A stretch of 46,347 bases of DNA, from assembly GCA_030949705.1 (NCBI GenBank), contig JAUZSF010000006.1, positions 1-46,347 on the forward strand, read 5' to 3'. The position numbers and the translations under genes are program-made. The notes beneath the pieces are model-generated. The model searched no databases, was not told where the DNA came from, and was given only the letters and a program-made list of their open reading frames with translations. Source of the stretch: Robiginitomaculum sp. (GTDB taxonomy: Bacteria > Pseudomonadota > Alphaproteobacteria > Caulobacterales > Maricaulaceae). Each line of letters opens with the position of its first letter. The stretch's first letter is position 1. Positions 39,938-46,347 of this stretch are shown here, in pieces.

Positions 39938-40570
39938 TCAGGCGCAGGTCAGCGTTTTCGCTTTATCCGCATTACGTTTAATGCCATCCCAGTCCTGCGC
40001 TTTGATCTGGGCATTGCTCGCCACCCACGAACCACCAACGCAAACCACATTGGGCAAGCCAAGATAGGCGCTAACCTGATCCGGGCCGATACCGCCGGTA
40101 GGGCAGAAGCTGGCATCCCCAAATGGCCCGCCAAGAGCTTTCAGATAAGGTATGCCGCCAGCGGCCTCTGCCGGGAAAAACTTTAAAAATGTAAAGCCAT
40201 GATCCAGAGCACGCATAAGGTCTGTCGGCGTGGCTACTCCCGGTAAAAAGGGCAGGGCCAGCGCATTGGCAGCCATTGCCAGACCGTCAGTAAGCCCCGG
40301 GGAGACCAGAAAGTCGGCCCCCGCATCGGCGGCGCGTTTGGCATCATCGGCGCAAAGCACCGTACCCATGCCAACCACCAAAAACGGGCAGGCCGCCTTC
40401 ATCGCCGTTAAGGCTGGCAGGGCCGCAGGGGTGCGCAAGGTCAGCTCTACTATGCTTAAACCTCCGGCCGCTATGGCGTGGCCCAGATCGGCGGCCATGG
40501 CGGCATCATCAATGGCAATCACCGGAATGACCCCGGCCTTTCGGCATGTGGTTTGAAATTCTGTGGTCAT
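39938..40570 (-). CDS. eda: 2-keto-3-deoxy-6-phosphogluconate aldolase
   Basis: The 210-residue protein is a class I KDPG/KHG aldolase, which splits KDPG to pyruvate and glyceraldehyde 3-phosphate, the last step of the ED pathway. The Schiff-base Lys lies in GFTFLKFFPAEAAGG, the catalytic Glu in IVELTLRTP, and FCPTGGIGPDQVSAYL is the phosphate-binding loop. The start directly follows the glk stop (TAG then ATG). It is the last gene of the glucose operon and converges with the P-II-like gene. Confidence 0.95.
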   Translation of the reverse strand: MTTEFQTTCRKAGVIPVIAIDDAAMAADLGHAIAAGGLSIVELTLRTPAALPALTAMKAACPFLVVGMGTVLCADDAKRAADAGADFLVSPGLTDGLAMAANALALPFLPGVATPTDLMRALDHGFTFLKFFPAEAAGGIPYLKALGGPFGDASFCPTGGIGPDQVSAYLGLPNVVCVGGSWVASNAQIKAQDWDGIKRNADKAKTLTCA

Positions 40571-41542
40571 CTATGCATTCCCTATCAAGTGCGCTGCCCC
40601 GATCAGGGCCGTAGCCTCGGAGGTCAAAAGGTATACCGGCACGTTGGCCAGATAATTTTCATGGGGGCCTTTGGTTTCAAAACGGGCATTAAAATCGCTT
40701 TTCAAAAAGACATCGGCAATTTTGGGCAAGATACCGCCCGCCAGAATGACCCCGCCGCGCGCCCCGGTGGTTACCGCTACATTGCCGGCAAAACTGCCCA
40801 AGACAGCGCAAAATACATTCACGGCCTTTTTGGCAATGGGATAGTCATCGCCATAGGCCGCTGCCGTGATGTCAGAGGGGCGCAGCGACACCCGCGGCTT
40901 GTCAGCCAGCACACACAGGGCGCGGTGGATGTTGACCAGCCCCCGGCCCGAAAGCAGGTGTTCAAAGAGAACGGTTTTATGCTCGCGCATGATCAGGCGC
41001 AGAATTTCTATTTCTTCTTCGGTTTGCGGGGCAAAGGCGGCATGGCCCCCTTCGGTGGCGATAATGCGAACCCTATCGCCACAGGGCACCAACAGGCCAA
41101 GGCCCAGCCCGGTTCCCGGTCCCAGTACGATTATTGGTGCCTCGGCATCGGCGATGCCATCGCGCACCAGAAGGCGGTCCTTGTCCTGCATAAAGCGTGC
41201 GCCGCTGGTCATGGCCTGAAAATCATTGACCACCATCATGGTGTCCAGCGAAAGGGCGGTCTTGATTTCCTCGCTATCTAGTATCCAGGGCGAATTGGTA
41301 AAATGATAAACCCCGTTGGACGGTTGCGCAGCGACGGCAAAGCAGGCCTGTTCGGGCATGGGAATCGGCAGATATTCGCCATAGGCATTGATCGCCCCCA
41401 ACAGATTATCAAAGTCTTCGGCCCGGAAGTTTTGTTGGTGTTTTAACGTAAATCCCATGGGGCCGTCATCGGGGATGGCAATGGCAAAACGCGCATTGGT
41501 GCCCCCGATGTCGGCCACCAATATGGAATGAGGTGCACTCAT
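40571..41542 (-). CDS. glk: Glucokinase
   Basis: The 323-residue protein is a bacterial GLK-family glucokinase (not ROK), phosphorylating glucose with [16 protein letters not shown] is the N-terminal phosphate-binding motif. [14 protein letters not shown] contains the catalytic Asp region, [14 protein letters not shown] is the adenosine-side loop, and [10 protein letters not shown] follows. Late glycine-rich [16 protein letters not shown] is intact. Its start overlaps the edd stop (ATGA). Because the transporter at the start of the operon brings in free glucose, this enzyme is needed for entry to the pathway. Confidence 0.95.
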   Translation of the reverse strand: MSAPHSILVADIGGTNARFAIAIPDDGPMGFTLKHQQNFRAEDFDNLLGAINAYGEYLPIPMPEQACFAVAAQPSNGVYHFTNSPWILDSEEIKTALSLDTMMVVNDFQAMTSGARFMQDKDRLLVRDGIADAEAPIIVLGPGTGLGLGLLVPCGDRVRIIATEGGHAAFAPQTEEEIEILRLIMREHKTVLFEHLLSGRGLVNIHRALCVLADKPRVSLRPSDITAAAYGDDYPIAKKAVNVFCAVLGSFAGNVAVTTGARGGVILAGGILPKIADVFLKSDFNARFETKGPHENYLANVPVYLLTSEATALIGAAHLIGNA

Positions 41543-43365
41543 GGGGTCTCATTCCAGCCAAAGGACAGGGCGCCGCTTTCGGCGCTGGTCACCTGTGCCC
41601 GCATGCCAGCAAACAACTCGCGGCCCATGCCCGACCGATGATCATTAAGATCAGCCATGACCGGTTCGCGGGCGTCAAATTCCTGTGCATCCACCACGGC
41701 CTCCAGCGTGCCGGCAATGGCATCCAGCCGGATCAGATCGCCATCGCGTATTTTGGCAATGGCCCCATCGCCAAGGGCTTCGGGGCTAAGATGGATGGCG
41801 GCGGGCACTCTGCCTGAGGCCCCTGACATACGCCCGTCGGTTACCAGCGCCACCTTGAAACCCCGGTCTTGCAAAATACTAAGGGGCGGGGTTAGGCGGT
41901 GCAGCTCGGGCATGCCGTTGGCGCGGGGGCCTTGGAAGCGAACCACGGCAACTAAATCCCGTTCCAGATCCCCTTTGGCAAAGCTGTCCATCAGCGCTTC
42001 CTGAGAGGAAAAACAGATCGCCGGGGCTTCGATAATATGATGTTCCGGGGCGACGGCAGACACCTTGATCACGGCGCGGCCTAGATTGCCCTGCAAGACT
42101 TTCAGGCCGCCGTTTTTGCTGATGGGGGTTTTGATGGTGCCGACTATATCTGGATTGCCCGAACGCGATGCGCCGTCGCGCCATTTCAGGGCTTCCCCCT
42201 CCAGATAAGGTTCCTGTGTATAGGCCGTCAGGCCACCGCCAGCGATGGTGGTGACGTCTTCGTGTAACAGCCCGGCGCGCAACAGCTCAGCAATAACAAA
42301 GCCCAGTCCGCCTGCTGCCTGAAACTGGTTCACGTCTGCCGGACCATTGGGATAAATGCGGCACAATAGCGGGGTGATGGCGCTAAGCGCATCAAAATCA
42401 TCCCAGTTCACCACCAGGCCCGCGGCGCGGGCAATGGCGATAATGTGAATGGTGTGGTTGGTCGAACCGCCGGTGGCGTTCAGTCCCACAATGGCATTCA
42501 CAATGGCGCGCTCGTCGATCACTTCGCAGATCGGGGTATAGGCATTGCCAAGGGCGGTGATCTGTGCCGCACGCTGGGCCGCGGCCCCGGTCAACGCATC
42601 GCGCAAGGGAGTACCCGGATTAACAAAGGCGGCGCCCGGCAGATGCAGGCCCATGATCTCCATCAGCATCTGATTGGAATTGGCGGTGCCATAAAAAGTG
42701 CAGGTGCCGGGGGCATGATAGCTCGCACTTTCGGCGGCCAGCAATTCATCGCGGCCCACCTTGCCCTCTGCATAGAGCTTGCGGATGCGGGTCTTTTCTT
42801 CATTAGGCAGACCCGATGGCATGGGGCCGGCCGGGGCCAGCACAAAGGGCAAATGCCCAAATCGCAAAGCCCCGATCAGCAGGCCGGGGACAATCTTGTC
42901 ACAAACCCCCAGCATGATCGCCCCGTCAAACATATCATGGGATAGGGCGATAGCGCTGGCCATGGCAATGGTATCGCGCGAAAAGAGCGATAGCTCCATC
43001 CCCGCGCGCCCCTGGGTAATCCCGTCGCACATGGCCGGTACGCCGCCGGCCATCTGGCCCACCGCGCCCACGTCATGCAGGGCCTTTTTGATCAAGGGGG
43101 GGAAATCGCCAAAGGGCTGGTGCGCCGACAACATGTCATTATAGGCGCTGATAATGGCGATGTTGGGGGCATTGCTGTTGGCCAAGGCGGTCTTGTCGGC
43201 AGCTTCGCAGGCGGCAAAGCCATGGGCAAGATTGCCACAGGATAAATGGCTGCGATGCGGTCCGGCCTCGGCGGCGCGGTGCATCTGGTCCAGATACGCC
43301 TCGCGGCTTTTGGCACTGCGCGCGGCAATGCGGGCGGTGACCTCTTGCAATATGGGATGTACCAT
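41539..43365 (-). CDS. edd: 6-phosphogluconate dehydratase
   Basis: The start is ATG 43365 with AAGGAG eight bases upstream; the open frame continues eight codons further without a site. The 608-residue protein is the [Fe-S]-dependent IlvD/Edd family dehydratase, forming KDPG from 6-phosphogluconate. Family Cys residues are visible in [28 protein letters not shown] and [15 protein letters not shown], the normal cluster ligands. ATDGRMSG-type [18 protein letters not shown] is near the C-terminus. It lies 11 bases after pgl and overlaps glk by four. Confidence 0.96.
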   Translation of the reverse strand: MVHPILQEVTARIAARSAKSREAYLDQMHRAAEAGPHRSHLSCGNLAHGFAACEAADKTALANSNAPNIAIISAYNDMLSAHQPFGDFPPLIKKALHDVGAVGQMAGGVPAMCDGITQGRAGMELSLFSRDTIAMASAIALSHDMFDGAIMLGVCDKIVPGLLIGALRFGHLPFVLAPAGPMPSGLPNEEKTRIRKLYAEGKVGRDELLAAESASYHAPGTCTFYGTANSNQMLMEIMGLHLPGAAFVNPGTPLRDALTGAAAQRAAQITALGNAYTPICEVIDERAIVNAIVGLNATGGSTNHTIHIIAIARAAGLVVNWDDFDALSAITPLLCRIYPNGPADVNQFQAAGGLGFVIAELLRAGLLHEDVTTIAGGGLTAYTQEPYLEGEALKWRDGASRSGNPDIVGTIKTPISKNGGLKVLQGNLGRAVIKVSAVAPEHHIIEAPAICFSSQEALMDSFAKGDLERDLVAVVRFQGPRANGMPELHRLTPPLSILQDRGFKVALVTDGRMSGASGRVPAAIHLSPEALGDGAIAKIRDGDLIRLDAIAGTLEAVVDAQEFDAREPVMADLNDHRSGMGRELFAGMRAQVTSAESGALSFGWNETP

Positions 43366-43376
43366 TACATGGCTCC

Positions 43377-44105
43377 TTATGGGGTCCAACAGGGCCAGAA
43401 TGCCCCCAAGGGCATGCGCATTATCGCACGAATGGGCATGTCTTTCACCGGTCCCGGTTGAAGGGCCTTTTCATAGGCCTCTTTTTTGCCGGTTTCTTTT
43501 AGGGCCAGCACACACAGGCGGGCCTCTTTTAGGGCGGATAAGGTCAAGGTCAGCCGCGATGTATAAGGGCCGGTTATCGGGCTTGGCGGGGCATTAAGAG
43601 GGGCACACAAAACCGGGTTTTGCGGATCCAATACACCACCCAATTCCTCGGCCCCGCTAAACCATGAGGCGGTATGGCCATCTTCGCCCATGCCCAGCAC
43701 CACCGCATCAAAAGGCAAGCCCATGGCGCCAAGGGCCTTGTTGGCGATCATTGCCGCTCCTTGTGGGGTTTGGGCGGTGCCTTTCAGGCCCATAAAATTG
43801 GCCGCCGCCGCCTGGTTCTGCAACAGGGTTTCGCGCACCAGTTTTTCGTTGGAGGCCTCATGATCCGGCGGCACGAAACGCTCGTCCACCAGGGTCACGT
43901 CGACCTTGGCCCAATTGATGGGTTCATGAGATAGCTGTTCATAGAGACCGCGCGGCGTACTGCCGCCGCTAAGGGCCAGACTGGCCCGGCCGTTTTGTGC
44001 GACGGACAAGGCCAGCCGATCAGCGATCAGCCGGGCCAGGCGGATATCCATTTGCGCCATTCCCCCAAAGCGGATCAGCGCCAGCTCAGCAGGCTTATAA
44101 GCCAT
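43377..44105 (-). CDS. pgl: 6-phosphogluconolactonase
   Basis: From ATG 44105 the protein has 242 residues, the usual length for the DevB/Pgl family that hydrolyses 6-phosphogluconolactone. [16 protein letters not shown] is the phosphate-binding motif, [20 protein letters not shown] is the signature, and [15 protein letters not shown] contains the catalytic His. An alternative TTG start one codon upstream is less likely. It overlaps the end of zwf by 11 bases and precedes edd. Confidence 0.94.
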   Translation of the reverse strand: MAYKPAELALIRFGGMAQMDIRLARLIADRLALSVAQNGRASLALSGGSTPRGLYEQLSHEPINWAKVDVTLVDERFVPPDHEASNEKLVRETLLQNQAAAANFMGLKGTAQTPQGAAMIANKALGAMGLPFDAVVLGMGEDGHTASWFSGAEELGGVLDPQNPVLCAPLNAPPSPITGPYTSRLTLTLSALKEARLCVLALKETGKKEAYEKALQPGPVKDMPIRAIMRMPLGAFWPCWTP

Positions 44106-45591
44106 CAAACCATTCCCGATTATCCCGATCGATCAGCATCGCCCCTTGTGTGGGGCCATCGGTGCCGGCCGCATAGGGTTGACAGGGCATCGCATCTGTA
44201 TTCCAAGCGCTCAAAATACCATCAATCCATTTCCAGGCGGCCTCGACCTCGTCGCGGCGCATAAACAACCCTAAATCATTGCGTACCACCGCCATCAACA
44301 CCCGCTCGTAGGCATCGGGATAACGGGCGCAAAAGGTGTCGGCATAGCTGAGATTGAGGGGGACATAGCGCAGGCGCATGCCGCCAGGACCAGGGTCTTT
44401 GGTCATCAGCAATAATTTGACCCCTTCATCGGGTTGCAGGCGGATCACCAGCCGTGTGGGGTGCAAATGTCCGGCTTCGGGCGGGGTCAGCGCGTGGGCA
44501 ACGCGCTTGAACTGGATTACAATCTCCGAGCGGCGTTCTTTCATCCGCTTGCCGGTGCGCAAATAAAACGGCACCCCGGACCAGCGCCAATTGTCCACAT
44601 GTACCTTAAGGGCAGTGAAGGTTTCAGTATCGCTGGGCTTGCCCAATTCATCCGCATAACCCGGTACGGCGGTGCCGCTGATGGCACCATCGCGATATTG
44701 ACCACGCACTGTATCCCGGGTGGCGGTTTTGGGCGTGATCGGTTTTAGGGCGCGTAACACCTTGATTTTTTCATCGCGAATGGTGTCGGCCCCAAAATCA
44801 TTGGGCGGCTCCATAGCCACCAGACACAGCAATTGCAACATATGGTTCTGGACCATATCGCGCAGCGCCCCCGAGGTGTCGTAATAGCTGGCGCGTTTGC
44901 CGGCCCCCACGGTTTCGGCCACGGTGATCTGTATGTGATCCACCACATTGGCGTTCCATACCGGCTCGAACAGGGAATTGGTGAAGCGCAGGATCAACAG
45001 GTTCTGCACCGTTTCCTTGCCCAGATAATGATCGATACGAAAGATCGACTTTTCAGGGAACACCTTGCCCACCGCATCATTGATTTCGCGGGCGGAATTG
45101 AGGTCATGGCCAATGGGTTTTTCCAGCACAATGCGGGCCTGTGGTGTGTTTAATCCCCGCGCCCCGATATTGGCGCTGACCGGCCCAAAAAGACCCGGCG
45201 GCAGTGCCAGATAAAATAGCCGGATTTTATCTTCGCCGCCCGCCAGCAGATCTTCCAGCGCGCGCCAGTCCGCATCCTGGCTGGCCACGTCCAGTGCGCA
45301 ATAATGCAAATGTTCGGCAAAGGCCTTCCAGTCGTCGGCACCGTTTTTTTCTTCCGGGAAGAAAGTGCGGTAATGCTCTTCGACGGTCGCAATAAAATCC
45401 GCGCGGGACATCTCGGCCCGGGCCGCCCCGATAATCTTACACCCCTCCGGGATTTGTCCGTCGCGCCAGCGATGAAACAGGGCTGGCAACAGTTTGCGCA
45501 ATGCCAGATCCCCGGTGGCGCCAAAGACAACAATGTCAAACGGATCAACGGGGAGCAGTTTAGAGCCAATGCTGGCTTGGGTATTATTCAT
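44095..45591 (-). CDS. zwf: Glucose-6-phosphate 1-dehydrogenase
   Basis: The 498-residue protein oxidises glucose 6-phosphate to the lactone with NAD(P)+. The coenzyme-binding FGATGDLALRKLLPALF lies near residues 28-44. The active-site RIDHYLGKE carries the conserved His and Lys, and VLEKPIGHDLNSAREIND and the late YADTFCARYPDAYERVLMAVVRND fit the family. Preference for NADP or NAD cannot be judged. It follows the transporter by nine bases and leads the enzyme part of the operon. Confidence 0.96.
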   Translation of the reverse strand: MNNTQASIGSKLLPVDPFDIVVFGATGDLALRKLLPALFHRWRDGQIPEGCKIIGAARAEMSRADFIATVEEHYRTFFPEEKNGADDWKAFAEHLHYCALDVASQDADWRALEDLLAGGEDKIRLFYLALPPGLFGPVSANIGARGLNTPQARIVLEKPIGHDLNSAREINDAVGKVFPEKSIFRIDHYLGKETVQNLLILRFTNSLFEPVWNANVVDHIQITVAETVGAGKRASYYDTSGALRDMVQNHMLQLLCLVAMEPPNDFGADTIRDEKIKVLRALKPITPKTATRDTVRGQYRDGAISGTAVPGYADELGKPSDTETFTALKVHVDNWRWSGVPFYLRTGKRMKERRSEIVIQFKRVAHALTPPEAGHLHPTRLVIRLQPDEGVKLLLMTKDPGPGGMRLRYVPLNLSYADTFCARYPDAYERVLMAVVRNDLGLFMRRDEVEAAWKWIDGILSAWNTDAMPCQPYAAGTDGPTQGAMLIDRDNREWFDGL

Positions 45592-45600
45592 GAAGTATGG

Positions 45601-46347
45601 CTACCAGAAATATGCATAAAGGGCGATCAGGACCAATGCCACCGTCGCGGCAGCCAGATTATAACGCCGTGACGTTGCAAACGAAATATCCCCCAGATGA
45701 ACAGAGCGATCCTCGTGGGGTGGCAGGGTGATTTGTGAAATGACAATGCCGGCGGCCACGGACAAGCCAAAGGCCCAACCAACGCGGTCAATAAAGGGCA
45801 TGGTCGGCAACAGGAATTTTAGTGCAATGGAAAACACCAGCGAGCCCAAAATGGCGGCCATGGCACCATGGGCATTGGTACGTTTCCAGAAAATTCCCAA
45901 TAGGAAAATTGCCACAATCCCCGGGGTGAAAAAGCCGGTATATTCCTGAATATACTGAAACGCCTGATCCAGCTTGCCCAGTAATGGCTGGGCCGTCATC
46001 AGGGCGATGATCATGGCGCTAAGGGCGGCCAGACGGCCAATGCCTACATAGTGATGCTCGCTTTGGCTGGGGCGAAATCCCTTGTAAATGTCCATGGTGA
46101 AAATAGTGGCAATGGAATTCATCATCGAGGCCAGCGAGGAGGTGATCGCCGCAATCAAGGCGGCAAAGATCAGCCCTCTTACCCCGGCGGGTAACAGCTT
46201 CATGACTTCGGGATAGGCCCGGTCCGGCTTGCCGCAAACATGCAGTGCCTCGGTGCACAGGCCCGGGTCCAATACGGCCGGATCGATGACATTGTGCATG
46301 CTGTCCATGGACAAAAGCGCCGCCGCAATGCCCGGCAACACGATAAT
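45601..46347 (-). CDS. Sodium/solute (glucose-type) symporter, C-terminal part, cut by the window end
   Basis: The last 248 codons are visible; the frame is open through position 46347 (reading IIVLPGIAAALLSM), so the N-terminus lies outside. The sequence is a sodium/solute symporter family (SSS) protein of the vSGLT kind. GLIFAALIAAITSSLASMMNSIATIFTMDIYK contains the sodium-site Ser pair of the SGLT fold, FFTPGIVAIFLLGIFWKR is typical, and the C-terminus ends in a membrane helix (VALVLIALYAYFW). About six membrane segments remain. Coupling to zwf nine bases downstream and glk in the operon argues for glucose uptake. Confidence 0.88.
   Translation of the reverse strand: MIVLPGIAAALLSMDSMHNVIDPAVLDPGLCTEALHVCGKPDRAYPEVMKLLPAGVRGLIFAALIAAITSSLASMMNSIATIFTMDIYKGFRPSQSEHHYVGIGRLAALSAMIIALMTAQPLLGKLDQAFQYIQEYTGFFTPGIVAIFLLGIFWKRTNAHGAMAAILGSLVFSIALKFLLPTMPFIDRVGWAFGLSVAAGIVISQITLPPHEDRSVHLGDISFATSRRYNLAAATVALVLIALYAYFW

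Noticed and set aside
44106..44108. TTG start for pgl
   Set aside because: An ATG follows at the next codon and is the more likely start.

Overview
The window looks like a stretch of alphaproteobacterial chromosome. Coding is dense and GC-rich. It carries small families typical of that class (DUF2093, DUF4170), an Mla-type lipid transport operon with the STAS domain fused to MlaE, lipid A/Kdo genes split into two blocks, and a complete Entner-Doudoroff (ED) operon. The order within Alphaproteobacteria cannot be fixed from the sequence. No tRNA, rRNA or CRISPR array was seen. Position 1 coincides with the end of an insertion sequence, which suggests a contig edge at a multicopy repeat.

Layout. 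1-1210: an intact IS3-family (IS407-group) element with a classic A6G frameshift site, inserted into a small unknown gene (1206-1388). 1389-1892: dispersed repeats and an operator-like dyad, then a small membrane protein. 2272-6755 (minus): a beta-helix lipoprotein (one frameshift), its partner SO_2930-type diheme cytochrome, a purine-type phosphoribosyltransferase and gabD. 6884-9924: DUF6632 protein, thpR, exported alpha/beta hydrolase, Tas-like aldo/keto reductase. 9953-13989: tesA divergent from ybbA-ybbP. 14067-15954: BI-1 protein, DUF2093, M23 peptidase. 15903-19817 (minus): DUF374 acyltransferase-waaA-lpxK-lpxL-like. 19895-21674: Cys-based phosphatase and dgcA-like epimerase. 21731-25231: mlaE-mlaF-mlaD-auxiliary lipoprotein, the last with two compensating-type frameshifts. 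25221-29815 (minus): MAPEG-pmbA-cysQ-like-DUF4170-msbA-like. 29975-32646: ychF, a WaaE-like glycosyltransferase and a GNAT acetyltransferase.

32714-39926 is the most unusual part. On the minus strand a cupredoxin is followed by acyltransferase-3, an NTF2-like protein with a His/Met-rich leader, and a CnrY-CnrX-CnrH-like metal-sensing ECF sigma cassette. The CnrX-like protein has candidate metal ligands at the same residue numbers as Cupriavidus CnrX when the longer start is used. Diverging from the cupredoxin is a plus-strand operon: outer-membrane porin, two small c-type cytochromes, a stand-alone bc1-type Rieske protein and a P-II-like protein with a shortened T-loop. I propose these as one metal-responsive envelope redox module; its function is not established.

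39938-46347 (minus) encodes glucose uptake and ED catabolism in one operon: SSS transporter (cut by the window end)-zwf-pgl-edd-glk-eda. Three single-base frameshifts (two genes) all fall in C/G homopolymers and look like one-base insertions, so sequencing error must be excluded before calling pseudogenes.
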